From Cybelea sp963824595 (GTDB lineage Bacteria; Vulcanimicrobiota; Vulcanimicrobiia; Vulcanimicrobiales; Vulcanimicrobiaceae): a stretch of DNA of 64,000 nucleotides. Numbering within the stretch: the first letter of the stretch is position 1; the number at the start of each line of letters is the position of its first letter. Shown here in pieces: positions 29,017-37,921 of the stretch. The position numbers were made by a program, and so were the translations under genes. The stretch is taken from the NCBI GenBank assembly GCA_963824595.1, contig CAWGPY010000001.1, positions 310,001-374,000 of the forward strand, given 5' to 3'. The notes below the pieces were generated by a model. That model was not told where the DNA came from. It saw nothing but the letters and a program-made list of their open reading frames with translations, and searched no databases.

Positions 29017-29852
29017 GGGGATCCCTGCGGCTGCGGGGCGCGGCGCTGGAATGGGGCGCGCGAACGTACGTGATGGGCATCGTCAACGTGACGCCGGATT
29101 CGTTCTCGGGCGACGGGATCGAGGATGCGCCCGGTGCCGCCGCGTTCGCGCGTCGGCAGTGGGAGGCCGGCGCCGACCTCCTGGACCTCGGCGGCGAATC
29201 CACGCGGCCGGGGCATCGGCCCGTGGATGCCCGGGTCGAGATCGCGCGCGTGGTGCCGGCAATCCGCGCGCTGCGCGAAGCGCTTCCGCCGGCCCCCATC
29301 TCCGTGGACACGTACAAGCCCGCGGTGCTGCGAGCGGCGCACGACGCCGGCGCCGACCTGGTGAACTCGGTATGGGGCGCGCCGCCGGAGCTGCTCGAAG
29401 CCGCCGCCGAGCTGGCGATGCCGGTCGCAGCGATGCACAACGCGAGCACGACGGAGTACGACGAGCCGGTGGTCGACGCGGTGCTTCGATTTCTCGAAGG
29501 CTGCGCGGCGCGTGCGGTCGCGCGGGGAATCGCGCCGGAGCGCATCGTCCTGGATCCCGGCATCGGGTTCGGAAAGACCGCGGACCAGAACATCGCCGTG
29601 CTGCGTTCGCTCGACCGCCTCGTGGCGCTCGGCTTTCCGACGATGCTCGGCGCCTCGCGAAAATCCACGATCGGCAGGCTGACGGGGCGCGAGGCGAAGG
29701 ATCGCATCTTCGGAACGGCTGCGACCACGGCGCTCGCCGTGCGGGCGGGCATCGACGTCGTGCGCGTGCACGACGTCGCCGCCGCACGTGACGTCGTCGC
29801 GGTCGCCGACGCGATCGTGCGCGATTGGAGGCCGCCGTCGTGGGCCGAATAA
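29013..29852 (+). CDS. folP: Dihydropteroate synthase FolP
   Basis: Condenses p-aminobenzoate with the pterin diphosphate; this is the sulfonamide target. The 279-residue TIM barrel has YVMGIVNVTPDSFSGDG, ADLLDLGGESTRPGH, ISVDTYKPAVLRAA, LDPGIGFGKT and GASRKSTIGRLTGR. The GTG at 29013 overlaps the folC stop (GTGA) and is preferred over a TTG at 28992. It overlaps folB by 13 nt. Confidence 0.95.
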   Translation: MRGSLRLRGAALEWGARTYVMGIVNVTPDSFSGDGIEDAPGAAAFARRQWEAGADLLDLGGESTRPGHRPVDARVEIARVVPAIRALREALPPAPISVDTYKPAVLRAAHDAGADLVNSVWGAPPELLEAAAELAMPVAAMHNASTTEYDEPVVDAVLRFLEGCAARAVARGIAPERIVLDPGIGFGKTADQNIAVLRSLDRLVALGFPTMLGASRKSTIGRLTGREAKDRIFGTAATTALAVRAGIDVVRVHDVAAARDVVAVADAIVRDWRPPSWAE

Positions 29853-30205
29853 GCTTGCGGGGCGTGCGCGCCTACGGCCGCCACGGCACGGACGCCGCGG
29901 AGCGCGAGCGGCGCCAACGCTTCGACGTTGACGTGACGGCCGACTTGGACCTCTCGGCCGCGTCGCAGACCGACGACCTCAATGCAACGCTGGATTATGC
30001 GGCGCTGACGGCGCGGATCGTGCGCATCGTGTCCACCACGTCGTACGCGCTGCTCGAGCGGCTGGCGGCCGACTTGCTCGACGCCGTGTTCGACGACGCG
30101 CGCGTGCTGCGCGCGCGCGTGACCGTTTCGAAACCGGGGATCCTCGACGGAGCGACGCCGTCGGTCACGCTGGAACGCGCACATCCTCGCGCTCGCAACC
30201 CGTGA
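29840..30205 (+). CDS. folB: Dihydroneopterin aldolase FolB
   Basis: Cleaves dihydroneopterin to 6-hydroxymethyl-dihydropterin. The 121-residue product has LRGVRAYGRHGTDAAERERRQRFDVDVTADLDL with the catalytic region, TLDYAALTARI, and VTVSKPGILDGATPSVTLE. The GTG at 29840 has GGAGG 8 nt upstream and is preferred over the TTG at 29825. It couples to folK by GTGA. Confidence 0.92.
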   Translation: MGRISLRGVRAYGRHGTDAAERERRQRFDVDVTADLDLSAASQTDDLNATLDYAALTARIVRIVSTTSYALLERLAADLLDAVFDDARVLRARVTVSKPGILDGATPSVTLERAHPRARNP

Positions 30206-31101
30206 CCGCGCACAGCGCGTACGTCGGCGTCGGATCCAACGACGGCGACCGCGCGGCCAACGTGGAACGCGCGGTGGCGGCGCTCGGACGAGCGGGCACG
30301 ATCGGCGCACGATCGTCGCCCTATCGCACGGCGCCGTGGGGCGTGACCGATCAACCGTGGTTTCTCAATGCCGTGGTCCTGCTGCGCACGGAGTTGAATC
30401 CGCGCGCGCTGCTCGCCACGCTGCAGGAGATCGAGCGCGAACTCGGCCGTGTCCGCGCGCGGAGATGGGGGCCGCGCACGATCGATCTCGATCTGCTGCT
30501 CTATGACGACGACGACATCGACGAGCCGGATCTGCGCGTTCCGCACCCGCGCCTGCGCGAGCGCGCCTTCGTGCTCGTACCGCTGGCGGAGATCGACGAT
30601 CGCTTCGCGCCGCTGCGCGACGCGCTGACTGCGGCGGAGCTCGCGGGGGTGGAACTCGCCGAGCGCGAAAGCCGAACGGACATGCCGGACGAAGCAGCCT
30701 CCTCGGTCGCCGACCGCGTTCGCGCGCTCGCGCAGTTCCTCGAGGAGTCGGGTGCGACGCGGGTGCGCATCGCTCGCGACGGCGAGCGCGTCGAGGTATC
30801 CAAACGCGGCGCGCGCATCGCCGAGACCGCCCAGACGGCCGACCGTGCGCCGGCCGCCGCGACGGCGGCGCGGGTGGATGCGATCAAAGCCGACCTCGTC
30901 GGAATCTTTCATCTCAGCCGGCCGGCGCCGGCCGAGGGCGACGTGCTCGACGGCGATCGCGAACTGGGCTTCGTCGAGGCACTGGGCATTCGCACGCCGG
31001 TGCACAGCATGGGCGGCGGGCGTCTCGTCGGACTGCCCGTCGCGGACGGCGCGGCTGTCGAGTACGGTCAGCCGCTCTTCTTGGTCGCGCGAGGAAACTG
31101 A
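30202..31101 (+). CDS. folK: FolK fused to an AccB-like domain lacking the biotinyl lysine
   Basis: One 299-codon frame with no internal stop. Residues 1 to about 155 are FolK (pyrophosphorylates hydroxymethyl-dihydropterin): YVGVGSNDGDRAANVERAV, WFLNAVVLLRT, and RRWGPRTIDLDLLLYDDD. Residues from about 161 look like biotin carboxyl carrier protein AccB: VADRVRALAQFLEESGATRVRIARDGERVEVSK, a linker, KADLVGIFHLSRPAPAEGD, then GLPVADGAAVEYGQPLFLV. Where EAMK with the biotinylated lysine belongs, the sequence reads E259-A-L-G262, so the domain cannot be biotinylated there. An internal ATG at 30682 could also give the AccB-like part alone. The next gene is accC. The fusion has an analogue in function, perhaps, in plant BADC proteins (inference). 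Confidence 0.85.
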   Translation: MTAHSAYVGVGSNDGDRAANVERAVAALGRAGTIGARSSPYRTAPWGVTDQPWFLNAVVLLRTELNPRALLATLQEIERELGRVRARRWGPRTIDLDLLLYDDDDIDEPDLRVPHPRLRERAFVLVPLAEIDDRFAPLRDALTAAELAGVELAERESRTDMPDEAASSVADRVRALAQFLEESGATRVRIARDGERVEVSKRGARIAETAQTADRAPAAATAARVDAIKADLVGIFHLSRPAPAEGDVLDGDRELGFVEALGIRTPVHSMGGGRLVGLPVADGAAVEYGQPLFLVARGN

Positions 31102-31102
31102 C

Positions 31103-32464
31103 ATCTTTCGAAAAGTCTTGATCGCCAACCGGGGCGAGATCGCCCTGCGAATCAATCGCGCGTGCAAGGAGCTCGGCGTATCGACCGTCGCCATCTTCTC
31201 GGAACCCGATCGCGACTCGCTGCACGTACGCCAGGCGGACGAGGCGTTCTGCGTCGGCCCGGGGCCGGCCGCGCGATCCTATCTGAACATTCCGAACATC
31301 ATCTCGACGGCGCTCGTGACGCGCTGCGATGCGGTGCACCCGGGCTACGGATTCTTGGCCGAGAACGCGCGCTTCGCCGAGATCTGCGGCGATCACGGCC
31401 TCACGTTCATCGGTCCGAAGCCCAGCGTGATCGCGCTGATGGGCGATAAAGCGTCGGCGAAGCGCGTGGTGCGCGAGGCCGGCGTCGCGACGACGCCCGG
31501 CAGCGGCGTGCTGGCCTCGGTCGAGGAGGCCGCCCGGGCCGCGGAGACGATCGGCTACCCGCTGTTGCTCAAGGCGACCGCCGGCGGCGGAGGGCGTGGG
31601 ATGCGCGTCGTGTCGGATCCGAGCGAGCTCGCGCGTGCGTATGCGGGAGCGACCGCCGAAGCGGAGGCGAGCTTCAAGGACGGGCGCGTCTACATGGAGC
31701 GCCTGGTGCGATCGCCGCGGCACGTCGAAGTGCAAGTGCTCGGCGACGACTTCGGCAACGTGGTGCACCTCGGCGAGCGCGACTGCTCCGTGCAGAAGCC
31801 CGCGCATCAGAAGATCGTCGAAGAGACGCCGGCGCCCAATCTTTCCGCGCGCAGCCGCTCGGCGCTCCACGAGATGGCGCTGCGCGCGGCGCGCTCCGTC
31901 GACTACACGAACGCCGGCACCTTGGAGTTCCTGATCGCCGGCAACGACGCGTATTTCATGGAAATGAACACGCGGATCCAGGTGGAGCACCCGGTGACGG
32001 AGATGGTCTACAACATCGATCTCGTCAAGGAGCAGATCCGCATCGCGTCGGGCGAGCCGCTCGGCTACGCGCAGACCGACCTGGTGGCGCGCGGCCACGC
32101 GATCGAATGCCGCATCAACGCCGAGGACCCCCGCAACAACTTCGCTCCCGCCGCCGGCACGGTGTCGAAGATCGTCTTCCCGGGCGGCCCGGGAATTCGC
32201 GTGGACACCCACCTCTACGCGGGCGCGACGATCCCGCCGTACTACGATTCGATGATCGCGAAGGTCGTCGCGTTCGGCGACACGCGCGACGTCGCGATCG
32301 CGCGCATGGAACGGGCGTTGCGCGAGACGCTCGTGGAGGGCGTGCACACGACGCGCGAGCTCTGCTTGGAGATCCTCGCGGCGCCGGCGTTTCGCGAGGG
32401 CTGTTACGACGTCGAGTTCCTTCCGAACGAGCTCCTCGCGGCCGGCTCGCCGAGTGCGGGATGA
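31103..32464 (+). CDS. accC: Acetyl-CoA carboxylase, biotin carboxylase subunit
   Basis: Carboxylates biotin on AccB with ATP and bicarbonate in the first step of fatty-acid synthesis. The 453-residue product has the family start FRKVLIANRGEIALRINRA, HPGYGFLAEN, the glycine-rich ATP-grasp loop KATAGGGGRGMR, and EMNTRIQVEHPVTEMV. The conserved start is preceded in frame only by ATC at 31103, with GAGGA 7 nt upstream. The nearest TTG (31118) removes the first strand and lacks a ribosome site. It follows the folK fusion by 1 nt and overlaps nusB (ATGA). Confidence 0.95.
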   Translation: MFRKVLIANRGEIALRINRACKELGVSTVAIFSEPDRDSLHVRQADEAFCVGPGPAARSYLNIPNIISTALVTRCDAVHPGYGFLAENARFAEICGDHGLTFIGPKPSVIALMGDKASAKRVVREAGVATTPGSGVLASVEEAARAAETIGYPLLLKATAGGGGRGMRVVSDPSELARAYAGATAEAEASFKDGRVYMERLVRSPRHVEVQVLGDDFGNVVHLGERDCSVQKPAHQKIVEETPAPNLSARSRSALHEMALRAARSVDYTNAGTLEFLIAGNDAYFMEMNTRIQVEHPVTEMVYNIDLVKEQIRIASGEPLGYAQTDLVARGHAIECRINAEDPRNNFAPAAGTVSKIVFPGGPGIRVDTHLYAGATIPPYYDSMIAKVVAFGDTRDVAIARMERALRETLVEGVHTTRELCLEILAAPAFREGCYDVEFLPNELLAAGSPSAG

Positions 32465-32862
32465 CGTCGCGGCGCGCCGCTCGCGAGAAGGCGCTCAAGG
32501 TGCTGTACTCGGTCGTGATCGGCGACCGCGAGCCGCGCGAGGCGCTGATCGAGATCGTCGGCGAGGGTGCCGATCGCGAGCAGCGCGCGTTCGTCGAGGA
32601 ACTCGCGCTGGGCACGCTCGAATACGCGCAAGAAGCCGATCGCATCGTCAGCCCGCTGTTGGAGGGCTGGGCGATCGAACGCCTGCCCACCATCGATCGT
32701 CTCTTATTGGAAATGGCGACATTCGAGCTGCACTGCCGACCCGAGACGCCCGCCGCCGTTGCGATCAACGAGGCGGTCGCGCTCGCTAAGCGTTTCTCCA
32801 CCGAAGACTCGGGCCGTTTCGTCAACGGCGTCTTGAGCGCGGTCGCCAATGCCCGGTCGTAA
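32461..32862 (+). CDS. nusB: Transcription antitermination factor NusB
   Basis: Binds boxA RNA with S10 (NusE) to antiterminate rRNA transcription. The 133-residue helical protein has RRAAREKALKVLYSV, ERLPTIDRLLLEMATFEL and AVAINEAVALAKRFSTEDSGRFVNGVLSA, all typical. It starts inside the accC stop (ATGA). Its last 14 nt overlap the penicillin-binding protein gene. Confidence 0.94.
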   Translation: MTSRRAAREKALKVLYSVVIGDREPREALIEIVGEGADREQRAFVEELALGTLEYAQEADRIVSPLLEGWAIERLPTIDRLLLEMATFELHCRPETPAAVAINEAVALAKRFSTEDSGRFVNGVLSAVANARS

Positions 32863-34966
32863 GCGCAAGCGCGGCGGGGGCGGTTTCTGGCGCGGCCTGC
32901 TGGTTGCGCTGCTGATGATCGTGCTATTCGCGCTCGGTTCGGTGGCGGGAATGGTGGCCGCCTACGCGCGCAACCTTCCCGACATCAGCCGGATGGCCGA
33001 CTATCAGCCCGCGAGCTCGACGCGCATCTTCGCCCGCGACGGCACGCAGCTCGCGTCCGTGTACCGCGAGAACCGCGTCTGGGTGCCGATCTCGCGCGTG
33101 CCGCCGCTCGTCCGCGACGCCTTCATCGCCAACGAAGATCACAACTTCTACCGCCATCACGGCGTCGACGTCGGCAGCATCGTGCGCGCGGCGTTCGCCG
33201 ACCTGACGCACCAGCAGTTTCAAGGGGCGTCGACCATCACCCAGCAGCTGGCTCGCCGCCTGTTCCTGAACAACGAGGTCTCGATCTCGCGCAAGGTGCA
33301 GGAGGCGCTGCTCGCCATCGAGATCGAGCGTTACTACACGAAGGACGAGATCCTCGAACGCTACCTCAACATCATCTATCTCGGCGCGGGCGCCTACGGC
33401 GTGGACGCCGCCGCGCACACCTACTTCGGCCGCAGCGTCGACAAGCTGACCCTCGCGCAGGCCGCCATGCTGGCCGGCATCGTCGCCGCGCCGTCCGACT
33501 ACTCCCCGTTTTCGAACCTCGAGCTGGCGCGAGCGCGTCAGCGCCACGTCCTGGACCGCATGGCCGAGAGCGGCTACGTGACGGCCGCCGAGGCCAATGC
33601 CGCCTACGACGGACCGCTCGGCCTCATCTCGCAGCAGGTGAGCGGGCTGCAAGGGTATCGCTATCCGTACTTCACGACGTACGCGATCGCGGAACTGCAG
33701 CGACTCTTCGGCAAGAACGCCGTGGAGGAAGGCGGCTTGCAGGTCTATACGTCGCTCGACACCCGCATGCAGAAGATCGCCCAGGAGGCGGTGACGTGGG
33801 GCGTCGGGCGCGCGGAGGCCGAGGGAATCGGGGCGCACGAGGCGGCGCTCGTCGCGCTGCGTCCGTCAACGGGCGAGATCCTGGCGATGGTGGGCGGCAA
33901 GGAGTTCTCGCTGCACAACCAGTTCAACCGCGCGTGGCAGGCGCGCCGCCAACCGGGCTCGTCGTTCAAGATCTACGACTATACGGCCGCGCTCGACGCC
34001 GGGATTCCCGCGTCGACGATCGTCAACGACACGCCGGTGAGCTATCCGATGGGCGACGGCTCGCGCTGGTCGCCGCTGGACGACGACAACAGCTACATGG
34101 GAGCGATCACGCTGCGCGAGGCGGTGGTGATGTCGCGCAACGTCGTGGCCGTGAAGATCGCCGACCGCGTGGGCCTCGACAAAGTGATCGACTACGCGCA
34201 CCGTATGGGCGTGACCACGCCGCTCGAGGCGAACCTCTCGCTCGCGCTCGGCTCGTCGGTCGTTACCGTCCTCGATCAGGCGAGCGGCTACGCGACGATC
34301 GCCAACCAGGGCCTGCACATCGATCCGACTCCGTTTCGTCTGGTGAAGGACTCGCTCGGCAGCGTGATCCTCGACGCGCGCGTGCCTCAGGCGACCGACG
34401 TCGTAAGCTCCGGCACCGCCTTCATCATGACCTCGATCCTCGAAGACGTCATCAGTCGCGGCACCGGCTATCCCAACGCCGTGATCGGCCGTCCGGCCGC
34501 CGGCAAGACGGGCACCACGTCGAACTTCCGCGACGCCTGGTTCGTCGGCTTCACGCCCGACCTCGTCGCCGCCGTGTGGCTGGGAAACGACGACTACGAG
34601 GCGATGAACGAGTCGTACGGCGGAAACATTCCCGCGCGCATCTGGGCGCGCTTCATGAAGGCGGCGCTCGCAAACACGCTGCCGCGCGATTTTCCGGTGC
34701 CGGCCGATGAAGTGGAGAAGGTCGCCGGCTGCGGACGCGGCTCGGAGTACTATTTGAAAGGCACGGAGCCGCAAGCCGGGTGCGGGCGTTCGATCGACGC
34801 GTACGACGCCGAGCCCGACTCGTCTCGAGCCGGAGGTGCGTATTTGCCGCAGCCGACCGTGCCGCCGGTCGACGCGACGCCTCCCGACGACGTCACGCCG
34901 CCGCCGACGGCAACGCCGGAGCCGTCGGAGTCGCCGTCGGCGGCGCCGACCGGCCGGCACAGGTGA
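32849..34966 (+). CDS. Class A penicillin-binding protein (PBP1A-like)
   Basis: A bifunctional peptidoglycan transglycosylase/transpeptidase of 705 residues. It has a basic cytoplasmic start, one membrane helix (about 16-40), and the GT51 domain with ANEDHNFYRHHGVD and GASTITQQLARRLF. The transpeptidase follows, with catalytic serine in QPGSSFKIYDY (about residue 370), the SRN motif in VVMSRNVVAVK, and GKTGTTSN. The C-terminal 60 residues are a proline/threonine tail (after a short cysteine-containing segment). It is encoded between nusB and xseA, whose start overlaps its stop (GTGA). Confidence 0.95.
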   Translation: MPGRKRKRGGGGFWRGLLVALLMIVLFALGSVAGMVAAYARNLPDISRMADYQPASSTRIFARDGTQLASVYRENRVWVPISRVPPLVRDAFIANEDHNFYRHHGVDVGSIVRAAFADLTHQQFQGASTITQQLARRLFLNNEVSISRKVQEALLAIEIERYYTKDEILERYLNIIYLGAGAYGVDAAAHTYFGRSVDKLTLAQAAMLAGIVAAPSDYSPFSNLELARARQRHVLDRMAESGYVTAAEANAAYDGPLGLISQQVSGLQGYRYPYFTTYAIAELQRLFGKNAVEEGGLQVYTSLDTRMQKIAQEAVTWGVGRAEAEGIGAHEAALVALRPSTGEILAMVGGKEFSLHNQFNRAWQARRQPGSSFKIYDYTAALDAGIPASTIVNDTPVSYPMGDGSRWSPLDDDNSYMGAITLREAVVMSRNVVAVKIADRVGLDKVIDYAHRMGVTTPLEANLSLALGSSVVTVLDQASGYATIANQGLHIDPTPFRLVKDSLGSVILDARVPQATDVVSSGTAFIMTSILEDVISRGTGYPNAVIGRPAAGKTGTTSNFRDAWFVGFTPDLVAAVWLGNDDYEAMNESYGGNIPARIWARFMKAALANTLPRDFPVPADEVEKVAGCGRGSEYYLKGTEPQAGCGRSIDAYDAEPDSSRAGGAYLPQPTVPPVDATPPDDVTPPPTATPEPSESPSAAPTGRHR

Positions 34967-36246
34967 CGCTGTTCGAGGACCCGCAGCGGATCCTCACGCT
35001 CACGGTCTCGCAGTTCTCCGATCGGCTTCGGCGCTGGCTCGAGCGCCGGCCGGAGTTGGCGCGCATCGCGATCGCCGGCGAGATCTCGGGCTGGAAGCCG
35101 CAGCCGAACGGCAACGTGTTCTTCAGTCTGAAGGACGATCACGCCATCCTGAAGTGCTTCGTCTACTGGAACGACGCCAAGAAGCTGCCGCCGCTCAAAA
35201 ACGGCGTCGCCGTCGTCGCGACGGGCGCGATCGGGATATGGGAGCGCACGAGCGAGTATCAGCTTCGCGTCGTGGCGATCGAACCGCGCGGCGTCGGCGC
35301 GATCGCCGCGAAGGTCGAGGCGCTGCGCAAACGGCTGCAGGCCGAGGGACTGTTCGAGCGCGCGCGCAAGCGCGAGTTCGCGCGCTTCCCCCGGCGCGTC
35401 GCGTTGGTGTCGGCGCGCGGCAAGGGCGCCGACGACTTCGAAACCACGCTCCGCGAGAAGTCGCCGAACGTGGCGGTGCGCTTCGTGGAGACGCGGGTCC
35501 AAGGCGAGGGCGCCGAGATCGACATCGCCGACGCGATCGACCGCGCGTCGCGCGAAGACGTGGACGCAATCATCCTGCTTCGCGGCGGCGGATCGTACGA
35601 AGACCGCTATCCCTTCAACACGGAGCCGGTCGTGCGCGCGATCGTTCGCTCGCGCCATCCGGTGGTGACGGCGATCGGCCACACCGGCGACTCGCATCTC
35701 GCCGACGAGGTCGCCGACGCCGTCTTCAAAACGCCGACGGCTGCGGCGGAGTACATCGCGGGTTCGTGGGCCGAGGTGACCGGGCGTCTTGCCCGGCAGC
35801 GCGAGCGGCTTGCGACGGCGATCGATCGCATGATGGCGCGACAGGCGCAGCGCCGCGATCGCGCCGATCAGGAGCTCGACCGCGCCATCGATCGCCACCT
35901 GTCGCGGTCGACTCGGAGCCTTCTGCAGCTGCAGAATCGCATCGAGCGGCAGAATCCGCGTCACCGCCTCGGCTCGCGTCAGACCCGCCTCACGGCGACG
36001 CTGCTGAAGATCGCCGCCGCGCGCGAGCGCCTTCTCTCGGGACGGAGCGGCGCGCTCGCGCTCGCGCGCAGCCGGTTGTTGTCGCTCGATCCGAACGCTC
36101 CGCTCGAACGAGGGTACGCGATCGTAACGCTGGCGGGTCGGGCGGTTCGCGATGCGCGCGACGTGTCGGTCGGCGACCCGATCGAGGCGCAGCTCTTTCA
36201 CGGGAGGCTCGGAGCGACCGTCGAACGGGTGCTGCACGATGAGTGA
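34963..36246 (+). CDS. xseA: Exodeoxyribonuclease VII large subunit
   Basis: A single-strand DNA exonuclease working with XseB. The 427-residue product has an N-terminal OB-fold (LTVSQFSDRLRRWLE...IAGEISGWKPQPNGNVFFSLKDD), the catalytic DAIILLRGGGSYEDRYPFN and HPVVTAIGHTGDSHLADEVADAVFKTPTAAAE, then a coiled-coil and a C-terminal PLERGYAIV segment. The GTG overlaps the previous stop (GTGA). Confidence 0.95.
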   Translation: MTLFEDPQRILTLTVSQFSDRLRRWLERRPELARIAIAGEISGWKPQPNGNVFFSLKDDHAILKCFVYWNDAKKLPPLKNGVAVVATGAIGIWERTSEYQLRVVAIEPRGVGAIAAKVEALRKRLQAEGLFERARKREFARFPRRVALVSARGKGADDFETTLREKSPNVAVRFVETRVQGEGAEIDIADAIDRASREDVDAIILLRGGGSYEDRYPFNTEPVVRAIVRSRHPVVTAIGHTGDSHLADEVADAVFKTPTAAAEYIAGSWAEVTGRLARQRERLATAIDRMMARQAQRRDRADQELDRAIDRHLSRSTRSLLQLQNRIERQNPRHRLGSRQTRLTATLLKIAAARERLLSGRSGALALARSRLLSLDPNAPLERGYAIVTLAGRAVRDARDVSVGDPIEAQLFHGRLGATVERVLHDE

Positions 36247-36451
36247 CAGCGCCGACTTCGAGGCGAAGCTCGATCGCATCGACGCGATCGTGAAAGAGCT
36301 CGAGAGCCCCGAGACCAAGCTCGATCGTGCCATCGCGCTCTTCAAGGAAGGCAAGGTGCTCGCGCGCGAATGCGAAGCGCTGCTCAAGAGCGCGCAGACG
36401 CAGATCGACGAAGCGATGGGCGAGCCAGGGGTCAAGCAGATCCCCTTCTAG
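36239..36451 (+). CDS. xseB: Exodeoxyribonuclease VII small subunit
   Basis: A 70-residue helical partner of XseA. It has FEAKLDRIDAIVKELESPETKLDRAIALFKEGKVLARECEALL, the conserved helical hairpin. The ATG lies 8 nt inside xseA, so the subunits are co-translated. Confidence 0.93.
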   Translation: MSDSADFEAKLDRIDAIVKELESPETKLDRAIALFKEGKVLARECEALLKSAQTQIDEAMGEPGVKQIPF

Positions 36452-36476
36452 GCGCGAACGCGAACGTGGGTGAGCA

Positions 36477-37139
36477 GTGATGCTTCGGTTCGTCTGGACG
36501 GCTGCGATTGCACTGGCCTTAACGTGCGCTCTCGCGGAAGCGGCACGGACCGGCGATCGCAACGTGGCGCTCCGGCCGTGGCTGCCGCGGGTCGGACAAG
36601 GCTTCGAACCGTCGCGCAAGGGGCAGGCCTCGTGGTCGCACGCATACGACTACTTCGTCTGCGGCGCCGCGCCGGCGCCGTCGCCCACACCGTACCACGA
36701 TTTCTCCTTTGCCGCGCGCGGATGCCCGCAGCTCGCGAACGGAACGGCGTTCGAATACGGCCCGGCCGGGCCGACGAAAGGCCGCGTCGTGTACGACGCC
36801 TCCCGCAAGCTCGTGCTCTATCAGGAAGGATGCTGCGCGGAGAGGACGACGGTGCTCGCGTCCGGAGTTGGCGCGCCGCCGATCGGCGTTCGCGCCGCGA
36901 GGCTGGGCCTGGCGCGCACCGCGCGCGGGGTCGCGCTGGGAATGACGCAGGCGGCGGTCCTCGGCCTCTACGGACGCACGCCGCCGCATTCCGTGCCGGC
37001 CAACGCCGGGGTACAGATGCTGTCGTACACGACGATCCACGGAAACCCGTCGGATGCCGAGAACGCTTGCGGCCAATATCAGAATTTCGCGTTCAAGGAC
37101 GGCCGTCTCGTCTCCATCGAGCTGCTCGCCGGATGCTGA
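36477..37139 (+). CDS. Exported protein of unknown function
   Basis: A 220-residue protein with a signal peptide (residues 1-22, ending AEAA). The mature part has seven cysteines, in YFVCGA, RGCPQ, EGCCAE, NACGQ and the C-terminal LAGC. This hints at disulfides in the envelope. It also has a repeated hydrophobic block (GVALGMTQAAVLGLYGRTPPH). I do not recognise a family. GTG at 36477 or ATG at 36480 may start it. It sits between xseB and tlyA, and its end overlaps tlyA by 7 nt. Confidence 0.65.
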   Translation: MMLRFVWTAAIALALTCALAEAARTGDRNVALRPWLPRVGQGFEPSRKGQASWSHAYDYFVCGAAPAPSPTPYHDFSFAARGCPQLANGTAFEYGPAGPTKGRVVYDASRKLVLYQEGCCAERTTVLASGVGAPPIGVRAARLGLARTARGVALGMTQAAVLGLYGRTPPHSVPANAGVQMLSYTTIHGNPSDAENACGQYQNFAFKDGRLVSIELLAGC

Positions 37140-37921
37140 AAGCGCGCCGTCTCGACGAGGCGGTCGCGCAGCGCGACGGCATCACGCGCTCGCAGGCGCG
37201 CAGCCTGATCATGGAGGGCCGCGTGCGCGTTGAAGGCGTCGTGGCCACGAAGGCTGGGCAGGGGGTGGCCCCCGAAGCGCAGATCGAGATCGAGCGGCCG
37301 CGCCGGTTCGTCAGCCGCGGCGGCGAAAAGCTCGAGCGCGCGCTCGAGGAGTTTGAAATCGACGTGAGCGGCCGCGACGCGCTGGACGTCGGCGCGTCGA
37401 CGGGCGGGTTCACCGACTGCCTCTTGCAGCGCGGCGCGGCGCGCGTGACCGCGCTCGACGTGGGCTACGGTCAGCTCGACTGGCGGCTTCGCAACGACCC
37501 GCGCGTGTGCGTGATCGAACGCGTGAACTTCCGGCTGCTGGCCGACGACGCGTTCGCCGAAGGATTCGACGTCATTGCGATCGACGCGTCGTTCATATCG
37601 CTGCGCACGATCCTTGCGCGCGCGGCCGCCTACTTGCGTGACGGCGGCGTCGTCGTCGCGCTCGTCAAGCCCCAGTTCGAGGCCGGACGGTCGCGCCTGG
37701 GTCGCGGCGGCGTGGTGCGCGACCGGGCGGTCCACCGCGACGTGCTGCGCGAGATGCGCGCCGCCGCCGGCGGTCTCGGCCTCGTCCCCGTGTCCCTCGC
37801 CGGATCGCCCTTGCTGGGGCCGGCCGGCAACCGCGAGTTTCTGATGGAGCTGCGCCGGAGCGGCACGGCCTTCGACGACGCACGACTCGAGGCGGTGCTC
37901 GACGAAGAAGGCGAGCGATGA
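37133..37921 (+). CDS. tlyA: TlyA-family rRNA 2'-O-methyltransferase (hemolysin-like)
   Basis: Methylates 16S and 23S rRNA in characterised relatives. The 262-residue product has an S4 RNA-binding domain (LDEAVAQRDGITRSQARSLIMEGRVRVEG) and an FtsJ-like methyltransferase: DVGASTGGFTDCLLQRGAARVTALDVGYGQLDW, VIAIDASFISL and VVALVKPQFEAG. It starts inside the preceding gene and couples to nadK (ATGA). The tlyA-nadK-recN order is common. Confidence 0.93.
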   Translation: MLKARRLDEAVAQRDGITRSQARSLIMEGRVRVEGVVATKAGQGVAPEAQIEIERPRRFVSRGGEKLERALEEFEIDVSGRDALDVGASTGGFTDCLLQRGAARVTALDVGYGQLDWRLRNDPRVCVIERVNFRLLADDAFAEGFDVIAIDASFISLRTILARAAAYLRDGGVVVALVKPQFEAGRSRLGRGGVVRDRAVHRDVLREMRAAAGGLGLVPVSLAGSPLLGPAGNREFLMELRRSGTAFDDARLEAVLDEEGER

